From an uncultured Acidovorax sp. (lineage in GTDB: Bacteria; Pseudomonadota; Gammaproteobacteria; Burkholderiales; Burkholderiaceae_C), in assembly GCA_913774625.1 (NCBI GenBank), contig CAJYHL010000010.1, positions 62,001 through 126,000 of the forward strand: 64,000 nucleotides of DNA, written 5' to 3'. The notes under the pieces are model-generated. The model was not told where the DNA came from. It made no database searches and was given only the letters and a program-made list of their open reading frames with translations. Position numbers and translations under genes: made by a program. This document shows, one piece after another, positions 35,996 through 44,235 of this stretch (within the stretch, counting starts at the first letter, position 1; each line of letters starts with the position of its first letter).

Positions 35996-37396
35996 ATGAC
36001 GTCACCGCCCCGGACCAATGCATCTTGGCAATCGGAGATTGCCTCTTTCATAGACCAACGTCGGCAGGCAAAGCTGGACAAGCTGGCAGACGATGATCCT
36101 CGCAGAGCGGAGGTGCTGGAACAGCACGAACCAGCCGTCTGGCTGGCCGATGCGGCGCGGCGGGTCGCTCAGATCCAGGCCGTCACCCACTCCCTCAAGC
36201 CCATCCACCCCGAAGCACGGGGCACCAACCTCTACGTGGAGCCTTCCACCCTGCCCACGCTGGCGGAGTTGGGCAGCCATGCCCTGGGCGCCCACTTCGC
36301 CGGCGACGTGGTCGGCAACGCCGCCGCGCTCGATGTCTACAAGCTGCTCAAGCTGGAGGTGAACGGTCGCAGCCTGCTCGCGGCCCTGCTGGCGCAGGAG
36401 GCCGATGCCGTGGCCGCGCTGCATGCCGACCCGGCGCAGGCCCAGGCGCTGCGCGATGCCTTCGTGTCCCTGACGCAGCCGCGTGCCGAAGGGCCCGGCA
36501 GCCACACCCTGGCCAAGCAGCTGTACTGGCTGACGGGTGACGACGCCTGCGATGATGCCGCCTACACGCTGCTGGCGCCGCTCTATGCCACGTCGCTGGC
36601 CCATGCGGTGCATGCCCAGGTGCAGGAAGACCGCTTCGGCGAAGCCAACAAGGCCGCCCGCCAGGCCCGGCGCGAACGCAAGGCACATGACGGCGTGTTC
36701 CATGACTACCCGGGCCTGGCCGTGCAGAACATGGGCGGCACCAAGCCGCAGAACATCAGTCAGCTCAATAGCGAGCGGCGGGGCATGAACTACCTGCTGT
36801 CGTCCCTGCCGCCGCAGTGGCAGATCAGCGCGGTGCGGCTGCCGGTGCATGCGCCATCCGTGTTCGACCGGCTGTTCATCGGCCGGCCCGAGGTGCGGCG
36901 GACCTTGCGCGCCTTGCGGAAGTTCCTGGAATCCGAGCCCGAACCCAACCTGGCCACGCGCCAGCGCCGGGAGGCCTTGGTAGACACCTTGCTGGACGAA
37001 CTCGTCGCCATGGCGGCCGAGTTGCAGCAGCAGTTGCCGCCAGGGTGGAGCTGCGATGACGAGCGATTCGAAGACCTCGACGACGCCCAGAAGCTCTGGC
37101 TGGACCCGTTGCGCGCAGAACGCCTGGAAGAGGCCGCGTTCGCATCCCGCTGGCTGTACATGGATTGGCCCGCGGCCATCGGCCAAGCCTTCGGCAACTG
37201 GCTCAACGACCAGTTGCGCGGCCAGCTCCCCATGGGCGACGTGGAAGCGCGCGAATGGAAGAAGGTGCTGCTGACCGACGAAGACGGCTTCAAGCAGCAG
37301 CTGCGCGAACTGCGGGACAAGCTGGGTGCGCCGCACTACATCTCCAGCCGCAAGACGCATGCGGAACTGGAGGCATTGCGGGAGGAGAACCCATGA
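35996..37396 (+). CDS. csy1: Type I-F CRISPR Csy1 (Cas8f)
   Basis: A 466-residue large subunit of the I-F surveillance complex, which holds the 5' handle of the crRNA and reads the CC PAM. The sequence starts MTSPPRTNASWQSEIASFID, and the conserved NMGGTKPQNISQLNSERRG and WLYMDWPAAIGQ stretches identify the family. Reading is open upstream, but the strong ribosome site at 35984-35993 fixes the ATG at 35996. First gene of csy1-csy2-csy3-csy4; its stop overlaps the csy2 start (ATGA). Confidence 0.95.
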   Translation: MTSPPRTNASWQSEIASFIDQRRQAKLDKLADDDPRRAEVLEQHEPAVWLADAARRVAQIQAVTHSLKPIHPEARGTNLYVEPSTLPTLAELGSHALGAHFAGDVVGNAAALDVYKLLKLEVNGRSLLAALLAQEADAVAALHADPAQAQALRDAFVSLTQPRAEGPGSHTLAKQLYWLTGDDACDDAAYTLLAPLYATSLAHAVHAQVQEDRFGEANKAARQARRERKAHDGVFHDYPGLAVQNMGGTKPQNISQLNSERRGMNYLLSSLPPQWQISAVRLPVHAPSVFDRLFIGRPEVRRTLRALRKFLESEPEPNLATRQRREALVDTLLDELVAMAAELQQQLPPGWSCDDERFEDLDDAQKLWLDPLRAERLEEAAFASRWLYMDWPAAIGQAFGNWLNDQLRGQLPMGDVEAREWKKVLLTDEDGFKQQLRELRDKLGAPHYISSRKTHAELEALREENP

Positions 37397-38520
37397 TCCG
37401 CCCGCAACCTCATCAGGCCATCCTCGTCCTGCCGCACCTGCGCATCCAGAACGCCAATGCCATTGCCAGCCCGCTGACGCACGGCTTCCCCTCCATCACG
37501 GCCTTCACCGGCCTGATGTGGGCGCTGGAACGCAAGCTGGCGCAGGCCGGCGTGCCGCTGCGGCTGCATGGCGTGGGCGTGGTCTGCCACCACCATCAGG
37601 AACAGGTCACCCAGGGCTATGTGCGCAGCTTCAACCTCACGCGCAACCCGGTGGACAAGGACGGCAGCACGGCCGCCATCGTGGAAGAAGGCCGCATGCA
37701 CCTGCAGATCACGCTGGTGCTGGCCGTGTCGGAAAAGCGCGCCGCAGGCACGCCGGCCGCGCTGGTGCAAGGCCAGCCGGAGCACATGCAGGCGTGGGCC
37801 GCGCAGGCAGGCGACATCCTGGCCGGCATGCGGGTGGCAGGGGGCAGCGTGCTGCCTTCGCGCCCCGTGCCGGGCAAGCGCGTGCGGCCCTGGATGGCCC
37901 TGGTGCCCGAAGACCCCGTGGAGGCGGAAAAGGAATTCCGCCAATGGCGACGGCAATGGCTGCCCGGCTTCGCCCTGGTGGGGCGCGACGACCTGCTGGC
38001 AAAGCGCCTGCAGCACCTGCGCGCATCCCAGCCCGACGCCACGCTGCTGGACGCCTGGCTGCATGCGGCCCGGTTCAACCACCAGCCCTTGCCGGTCGAA
38101 GACGGCAAGCCGCCGGCGACCGATGGCCAGGTGGCATGGGGCGACCCGCTCCGGAGCAAGGGGGGGGGATGGATCGTGCCCATTCCCGTGGGCTATGCCG
38201 CTCTCACGCCGCAGGCGCATGCCCCGGGCACGGTGCGCAATGCGCGCGATGCCACCGTGCCCCTGCGATTCGTGGAGTCGGTCTATTCGCTGGGCGAATG
38301 GGTCAGCCCGCACCGCCTGACCCACCTGGGCCAGTTGCTCTGGCATGCCGAAGCCCAGGCCGGAGCCGGCGGCCCGGACCCGGCCCTGTACCGCTGCCGC
38401 AATGGCTACCAGCCGGCGCAGGCGGAAGGAGCAGGCGCAGCAGGAGAAGGCGAGGGCGAAGGCGCCCATGCAGGCGTGCAGGACGAATGGGACGACGCCG
38501 AGGCCTATGACTACACCTGA
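37393..38520 (+). CDS. csy2: Type I-F CRISPR Csy2 (Cas5f)
   Basis: A 375-residue partner of Csy1 at the crRNA 5' end. The N terminus AILVLPHLRIQNANAIASPLTHGFPSITAF is characteristic of Cas5f (the G-F-P-S-I-T-A-F stretch in particular). The C terminus carries an Ala/Gly/Glu-rich tail (about 345-375) that is longer than in Pseudomonas Csy2. Translation is coupled to csy1 by a four-base overlap; csy3 follows after 62 bp. Confidence 0.94.
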   Translation: MIRPQPHQAILVLPHLRIQNANAIASPLTHGFPSITAFTGLMWALERKLAQAGVPLRLHGVGVVCHHHQEQVTQGYVRSFNLTRNPVDKDGSTAAIVEEGRMHLQITLVLAVSEKRAAGTPAALVQGQPEHMQAWAAQAGDILAGMRVAGGSVLPSRPVPGKRVRPWMALVPEDPVEAEKEFRQWRRQWLPGFALVGRDDLLAKRLQHLRASQPDATLLDAWLHAARFNHQPLPVEDGKPPATDGQVAWGDPLRSKGGGWIVPIPVGYAALTPQAHAPGTVRNARDATVPLRFVESVYSLGEWVSPHRLTHLGQLLWHAEAQAGAGGPDPALYRCRNGYQPAQAEGAGAAGEGEGEGAHAGVQDEWDDAEAYDYT

Positions 38521-38582
38521 GCCGCCTCGGCCGGCCGCTTTGCATCCGACAACCATCCATTTCTGATTGAAAGATCGACACC

Positions 38583-39617
38583 ATGACCGACAAACTCACC
38601 ACCGCTTCCGTCCTGGCCTTCGAACGCAAGCTGGACCCTTCCGACGCCGTCTTCCACGCAGGCCGCTGGGACGACCGGGCACAGTCGCACGCCTGGCCGC
38701 CCGTGGCGATCCGGGCAAAGTCCGTGCGCGGCACCATCAGCAACCGGCTCAAGGCCAAGGAGCAGCAAGACCCGGCCAAGCTCGATGCCGCCATCGAAAA
38801 GCCCAACCTGCAGACCGTGGACGTGGCAGCGCTGCCCGCAGGCGCCGACACGCTCAAGGTCCAGTTCACGCTGCGCGTGCTGGGCGGGGCGGGCACGCCA
38901 TCGGCCTGCAACAGCGCCGCCTACCAGGCCAAGCTGCTCGCCACCGTGCAGGGCTACAGGCAGCAGCACGGCTTTGGCGAACTGGCACGGCGCTACGCCG
39001 CCAACCTGGCCAACGGCCGCTTTCTGTGGCGCAACCGGGCGGGTGCCGAACAGGTGGACGTGGTCGTGGAACAGATGCAGGGCGGCCAGGCCGCGAATAC
39101 ATGGTCCTTCGATGCCCTGGCCTTGAACACCCGCACGGTGGATGCTACGGATTCCGCAGCGCAGGCCGAATCGCTGGAAGCGCTGGGCCAGGTCATCGCG
39201 CAGGGGCTGGCAGGCTCGGCCCATGTGCTGCTGCGCGTGACGGCCTTCGTGCGCCAGGGCCAGGGCCAAGAGGTGTTCCCTTCCCAGGAACTGATCCTGG
39301 ACAAGGACAGCGCACGCAAGAGCAAGACGCTCTACCACGTGGACGGCGTGGCCGCCATCCATTCGCAGAAGGTCGGCAACGCCATCCGCACCATCGACAC
39401 CTGGTACGAAGGCGCCGAAGAACTGGGCCCCATCGCGGTGGAGCCCTACGGCTCCGTCACCACCCAGGGCAAGGCCTACCGCCAGCCCAAGCAGAAGCTG
39501 GACTTCTACACCCTGCTGGACAACTGGCTGCTGAAAGACCAGGTTCCGCCCTTGGAGCAGCAGCACTTCGTGATGGCCGTGCTGATCCGCGGCGGCGTGT
39601 TCGGCGATGCCAGCTGA
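38583..39617 (+). CDS. csy3: Type I-F CRISPR Csy3 (Cas7f backbone)
   Basis: A 344-residue backbone subunit; six copies line the crRNA spacer in the Csy complex. The start [19 protein letters not shown] and [18 protein letters not shown] are typical of Cas7f, as is GGVFGDAS at the C terminus. Size equals that of the Pseudomonas protein (about 340). It lies 62 bp after csy2 and 19 bp before csy4. Confidence 0.95.
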   Translation: MTDKLTTASVLAFERKLDPSDAVFHAGRWDDRAQSHAWPPVAIRAKSVRGTISNRLKAKEQQDPAKLDAAIEKPNLQTVDVAALPAGADTLKVQFTLRVLGGAGTPSACNSAAYQAKLLATVQGYRQQHGFGELARRYAANLANGRFLWRNRAGAEQVDVVVEQMQGGQAANTWSFDALALNTRTVDATDSAAQAESLEALGQVIAQGLAGSAHVLLRVTAFVRQGQGQEVFPSQELILDKDSARKSKTLYHVDGVAAIHSQKVGNAIRTIDTWYEGAEELGPIAVEPYGSVTTQGKAYRQPKQKLDFYTLLDNWLLKDQVPPLEQQHFVMAVLIRGGVFGDAS

Positions 39618-39636
39618 CCTGCGAGCCCTTGCCGCC

Positions 39637-40212
39637 ATGACCACGCACTACATCGACATCACCCTGCTGCCCGACCCCGAGTTCGCCCCCGCGCACCTGC
39701 TGGGCGCGCTGGTGGCCAAGCTGCACCGGGGGCTGGCGCAGGCGCAGGCCACCGACATCGGCGTGAGCTACCCCCTGCACGTCAGCCAGCCGCCATCGCG
39801 CCGCACCCTCGGCACCGTGCTGCGCCTGCATGGCACGCCCGATGCGCTGCAGCGCCTGATGGCGCAGAACTGGCTGCACGGCATGCGCGATCACACCCAG
39901 GTCGGCGAACTGCGGCCGGCCCCGGCCGATGCCCAGCACATCACCGTGCGCCGCCGCCAGTTCAAGACCAACGCCGACCGCTTGCGCCGCCGCCGCATGC
40001 AGCGCAAGGGCGAAACCGCCGCAGAGGCCGCAGCGGCCATTCCCGACAGCGTGGAGCGCCAGCCCGATCTGCCTTTCGTGCAACTGCGCAGCAGCAGCAC
40101 CGGCCAGCCGTTCTGCCTGTGCATAGAGCACGGCGCGCCCCAGCCCGGGCCCGTTCCCGGCGCCTTCAACGCCTACGGCCTGGCGCAAGAGGCCACGGTG
40201 CCCTGGTTTTGA
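39637..40212 (+). CDS. csy4: Type I-F CRISPR Csy4 (Cas6f) crRNA endoribonuclease
   Basis: A 191-residue nuclease that cuts each repeat 3' of its hairpin and stays bound to the mature crRNA. Catalytic His30 (AKLHRGL, equivalent to His29 in Pseudomonas) and the serine region RSSSTGQPFCL are present. The arginine-rich helix NADRLRRRRMQRKG that grips the repeat stem and the terminal VPWF are also conserved. A longer frame starts at 39607 overlapping csy3, but MTTHYIDITLLPDPEF aligns with the family start. It is the last csy gene; the array leader begins right after it. Confidence 0.95.
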   Translation: MTTHYIDITLLPDPEFAPAHLLGALVAKLHRGLAQAQATDIGVSYPLHVSQPPSRRTLGTVLRLHGTPDALQRLMAQNWLHGMRDHTQVGELRPAPADAQHITVRRRQFKTNADRLRRRRMQRKGETAAEAAAAIPDSVERQPDLPFVQLRSSSTGQPFCLCIEHGAPQPGPVPGAFNAYGLAQEATVPWF

Positions 40213-40246
40213 CCCTTTTCCCGCGGGCCCGAGCCGGGGCCTTGGA

Positions 40247-40259
40247 AATCAAGTAATTA
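40247..40259 (+). promoter_or_regulatory. IHF-like site, leader-distal
   Basis: AATCAAGTAATTA matches the IHF consensus WATCAANNNNTTR at every defined position, 84 to 96 bp upstream of repeat 1. I-F leaders are known to use IHF for spacer integration. Confidence 0.65.
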
Positions 40260-40263
40260 GCAG

Positions 40264-40284
40264 ACGCCCCAGGAATTGGGGCGT
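40264..40284 (+). terminator. GC hairpin after csy4
   Basis: Seven-base arms ACGCCCC and GGGGCGT around AGGAATT, followed by only TTT. It may end csy transcription or be a structural element of the leader. Confidence 0.5.
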
Positions 40285-40313
40285 TTGGGGGTGAAAGGCG
40301 GTTGTTCTTTAAA

Positions 40314-40326
40314 AATCAGGCACTTG
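40314..40326 (+). promoter_or_regulatory. IHF-like site, leader-proximal
   Basis: AATCAGGCACTTG fits WATCAANNNNTTR with one mismatch (G for A), 17 bp from repeat 1. Together with the distal site it gives the two-site layout reported for I-F leaders. Confidence 0.5.
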
Positions 40327-40342
40327 CTTGGGGCGGGGGATA

Positions 40343-43300
40343 GTTCACTGCCGTGTAGGCAGCTCAGAAAACATAGTCGGCCGGCTCTTCGCTCATCAGC
40401 GCGTTCACTGCCGTGTAGGCAGCTCAGAAATTGCCGACGGCAGGCCGCGCATCCTGTTCGAGGTTCACTGCCGTGTAGGCAGCTCAGAAATTCGGATTCG
40501 GCGATCTTCTCGCCCAGGCTCTGTTCACTGCCGTGTAGGCAGCTCAGAAATGGAAGATCCCGCCCTGTCGGCAACGAAGCGAGTTCACTGCCGTGTAGGC
40601 AGCTCAGAAATGCACGAAAGCCTGGATGGCGCTGAAGAGAAGGTTCACTGCCGTGTAGGCAGCTCAGAAATTTGAGGGCGCATCGCCGACGCCCGAGGAA
40701 GCGTTCACTGCCGTGTAGGCAGCTCAGAAAAAGTCGGAAGCGCGCCACGCCCGGCGGGAACCGTTCACTGCCGTGTAGGCAGCTCAGAAAAAACAGCCGT
40801 CCCCCGTCTGACGGCATCCCACGTTCACTGCCGTGTAGGCAGCTCAGAAAAAGGTCAGTGGCATGCCGGCCATTACCTGAGCGTTCACTGCCGTGTAGGC
40901 AGCTCAGAAATTGTCGAGGACGGCCGCAAGATGAAGACCGTCGTTCACTGCCGTGTAGGCAGCTCAGAAAACAGTCAAGCGCTGGGCGGCCAGCCCCGAA
41001 GCGTTCACTGCCGTGTAGGCAGCTCAGAAAGCTGGCGATCTGATGCGTTTGCGCGATGAGTAGTTCACTGCCGTGTAGGCAGCTCAGAAATGACTACTCG
41101 CCTGCACATCCGCTGCGCCCATGTTCACTGCCGTGTAGGCAGCTCAGAAATTCAAAGCCTCTCGCCTACGCTGCACAGCACCGTTCACTGCCGTGTAGGC
41201 AGCTCAGAAAGGTGTGCGCACGGAACGGCAGGCCGGCTTGGGGTTCACTGCCGTGTAGGCAGCTCAGAAAGCGATCTGTGGGTTCACGTGGTCGTTCATG
41301 GAGTTCACTGCCGTGTAGGCAGCTCAGAAAGCGCGTGCGGCCGCCGAAGTAGCGACCGTAGGGTTCACTGCCGTGTAGGCAGCTCAGAAATTCAGCACCA
41401 ACTGCGGCGCGTCTGCGAAGAGGTTCACTGCCGTGTAGGCAGCTCAGAAAGCTCCAGATAATCGATCTCTGCAGGGATCAGCGTTCACTGCCGTGTAGGC
41501 AGCTCAGAAAAACCAGATCCATCGATGGAGCGCGGGCGCATTGTTCACTGCCGTGTAGGCAGCTCAGAAAACCCCCACCACCGGGGCAGAGATGCCCGAA
41601 GCGTTCACTGCCGTGTAGGCAGCTCAGAAAAAGCGCAAGCACTTCATCCCGCTGGTGATGGAGTTCACTGCCGTGTAGGCAGCTCAGAAAAGCGATCAGG
41701 CCGTGCTGCGCCTGCAGGCCTTGTTCACTGCCGTGTAGGCAGCTCAGAAAAGAAAAGCAGCAGCGAAGCCGGCCAGGCGCAAGTTCACTGCCGTGTAGGC
41801 AGCTCAGAAATTGAGGCGTTCGGCGACGTTGCGTTTTGCCACGTTCACTGCCGTGTAGGCAGCTCAGAAAGATCACGTTGACCGTGGCGGCCGGGCCGAA
41901 CTGTTCACTGCCGTGTAGGCAGCTCAGAAAACCGCGCCGGCCCGGGCCGTCATCAAGGCATTGTTCACTGCCGTGTAGGCAGCTCAGAAACTTGAGCGGG
42001 CGCCGCACTTTCATGCCGCAGCGTTCACTGCCGTGTAGGCAGCTCAGAAAGGGCTGGGGCAGGCGCTGGCGCGGCTGCTGATGTTCACTGCCGTGTAGGC
42101 AGCTCAGAAAACCCCATCAGCGGAAATCACAGCCGGCAAGCTGTTCACTGCCGTGTAGGCAGCTCAGAAAACCGCCAGCGCGCAGGCCTTCGAGCAGCAC
42201 TTGTTCACTGCCGTGTAGGCAGCTCAGAAAACCGAGCGCCCTATCCTTTTCAGCGCGCCCATGTTCACTGCCGTGTAGGCAGCTCAGAAATGGTAGGCCT
42301 GCAGCTTGGCGACTTCCTGGTCGTTCACTGCCGTGTAGGCAGCTCAGAAAGTTCGGCGCCCGGCAAATAGATCGCGCACGGTGTTCACTGCCGTGTAGGC
42401 AGCTCAGAAATATAGGTGACCCATGGGCGCACTCCTCAAGATGTTCACTGCCGTGTAGGCAGCTCAGAAAGCTCTTCGGATGGGTGTCGCTGGTGTCCAC
42501 AAGTTCACTGCCGTGTAGGCAGCTCAGAAAATGTTCGGCTTCAAGTTCGACAACGGCCAGCCGTTCACTGCCGTGTAGGCAGCTCAGAAAACATCGCGCC
42601 GCATCTGGGCATAACGCTCTTCGTTCACTGCCGTGTAGGCAGCTCAGAAAATGAAGAGGATGCGCGCGGCGTCGGCCACCATGTTCACTGCCGTGTAGGC
42701 AGCTCAGAAAACCACGCAGGCCGACTGGTCGGTGCTGTTTGGGTTCACTGCCGTGTAGGCAGCTCAGAAACGGCAGCCAAGGCGGAGCAGGCGAGGGCTG
42801 TCGTTCACTGCCGTGTAGGCAGCTCAGAAATTCATCTGCGCAGATCATGAGCTCGACGGGTGGTTCACTGCCGTGTAGGCAGCTCAGAAATGCAGAACGT
42901 GGTGGCCGGCAACACGGCGACCGTTCACTGCCGTGTAGGCAGCTCAGAAAGGGCGCGCCGCTGTCTTCGCCCAGACCGGCCTGTTCACTGCCGTGTAGGC
43001 AGCTCAGAAAAAGCCCGTACCCCCGCAAGACGTCAAGCAAGCGTTCACTGCCGTGTAGGCAGCTCAGAAAAACTCAAAAAAGCGCAAGCATCCGCACCCG
43101 TTGTTCACTGCCGTGTAGGCAGCTCAGAAAACCGCCATCGCCGCGCTGCCCACGCTGCCCGGGTTCACTGCCGTGTAGGCAGCTCAGAAAGTAGCTGGGC
43201 GCGACGAAATCGGCCGCCATGCGTTCACTGCCGTGTAGGCAGCTCAGAAAATGGACGCCTACGAAACTTTCCTGCGCCAGAAGTTCACTGCCGTGTAGGC

Positions 43301-44211
43301 AGCTCAGAAATTCTTGAGTTGCTTGAGTAGTGCCCTGTATTCGTTCACTGCCGTGTAGGCAGCTCAGAAAGTTCACGCACCAGATCACGACGTTCTGCAC
43401 GCGTTCACTGCCGTGTAGGCAGCTCAGAAAACCGAGGGCGCTGCTTTCACGCCTGAATCGGTGTTCACTGCCGTGTAGGCAGCTCAGAAAACATCGAGCA
43501 CAGCAGCCGGGCGCAACAGCACGTTCACTGCCGTGTAGGCAGCTCAGAAAGTGCGCCGGGCCTCCTCGATCTCCTTGTCGTCGTTCACTGCCGTGTAGGC
43601 AGCTCAGAAAACGTAGGTGCGCGGCTTATGAAACAGATCGGGGTTCACTGCCGTGTAGGCAGCTCAGAAATGGTATTCCAGACAGTGCTGTCGGCCCAGC
43701 TGGTTCACTGCCGTGTAGGCAGCTCAGAAATCGCCACGCCCCGCGCCATGCCGCCGGGGCTTTGTTCACTGCCGTGTAGGCAGCTCACAAAAGTCGGTGG
43801 GCGGCTGGGCCTGCACCTTGCTGGTTCACTGCCGTGTAGGCAGCTCAGAAAACATCCAGCCAGAAACCCGCCGTCTTGTAGTCGTTCACTGCCGTGTAGG
43901 CAGCTCAGAAAGCTCAGGTTGGCACCGTTCAGGTTGGCATCGCGTTCACTGCCGTGTAGGCAGCTCAGAAAGACGACCTTCGGCCCCAGAATCAAGACGA
44001 AATGTTCACTGCCGTGTAGGCAGCTCAAAACATGGTGCAAACCTTCGGGGCGCAGCTGCGCATGTTCACCGCCGTATAGGCGGCACAGAAAATGTCGCTG
44101 GCCTTGGCGCGGGTCAGCCGGACGTTCACTGCTGTATAGGTAGCTCAAAAATGGTCGCGCTGATGAGTGAGGAGCCGGCCGATGTTCACTGCCATGCAGG
44201 CAGCTCCCAGC
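40343..44211 (+). CRISPR. Type I-F CRISPR array, 65 repeats and 64 spacers
   Basis: The 28-nt repeat begins GTTCACTGCCGTGTAGGCAG and ends CTCAGAAA. It forms the I-F stem CTGCC/GGCAG and is one base from the well-known Pseudomonas I-F repeat. Repeats 1-57 (40343, then every 60 bp to 43703) are identical and all their spacers are 32 nt, except the spacer after repeat 57, which is 33 nt. Repeat 58 and repeats 62-65 carry substitutions, and repeats 62-65 are progressively degenerate, so the leader is on the left and transcription is on the plus strand. The array lies between csy4 and the inverted cas2-3, ending 24 bp from the cas2-3 stop. Spacer targets could not be searched. Confidence 0.98.
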
Positions 44212-44235
44212 GCAAACCTCCCAAGCCGCTCCCTT

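Larger units (their letters stand above)
40213..40342 (+). promoter_or_regulatory. Leader of the type I-F CRISPR array
   Basis: 130 bp between csy4 and the first repeat, richer in A/T than its surroundings. It contains two IHF-like sites (40247-40259 and 40314-40326) and a GC hairpin between them. Leader position agrees with repeat decay being confined to the far (right) end of the array. It should hold the array promoter and the integration signals. Confidence 0.8.

Noticed and set aside
40264-40284. A riboswitch or structured RNA in the leader
   Set aside because: Only a single seven-pair hairpin is visible; a terminator or leader structure explains it.
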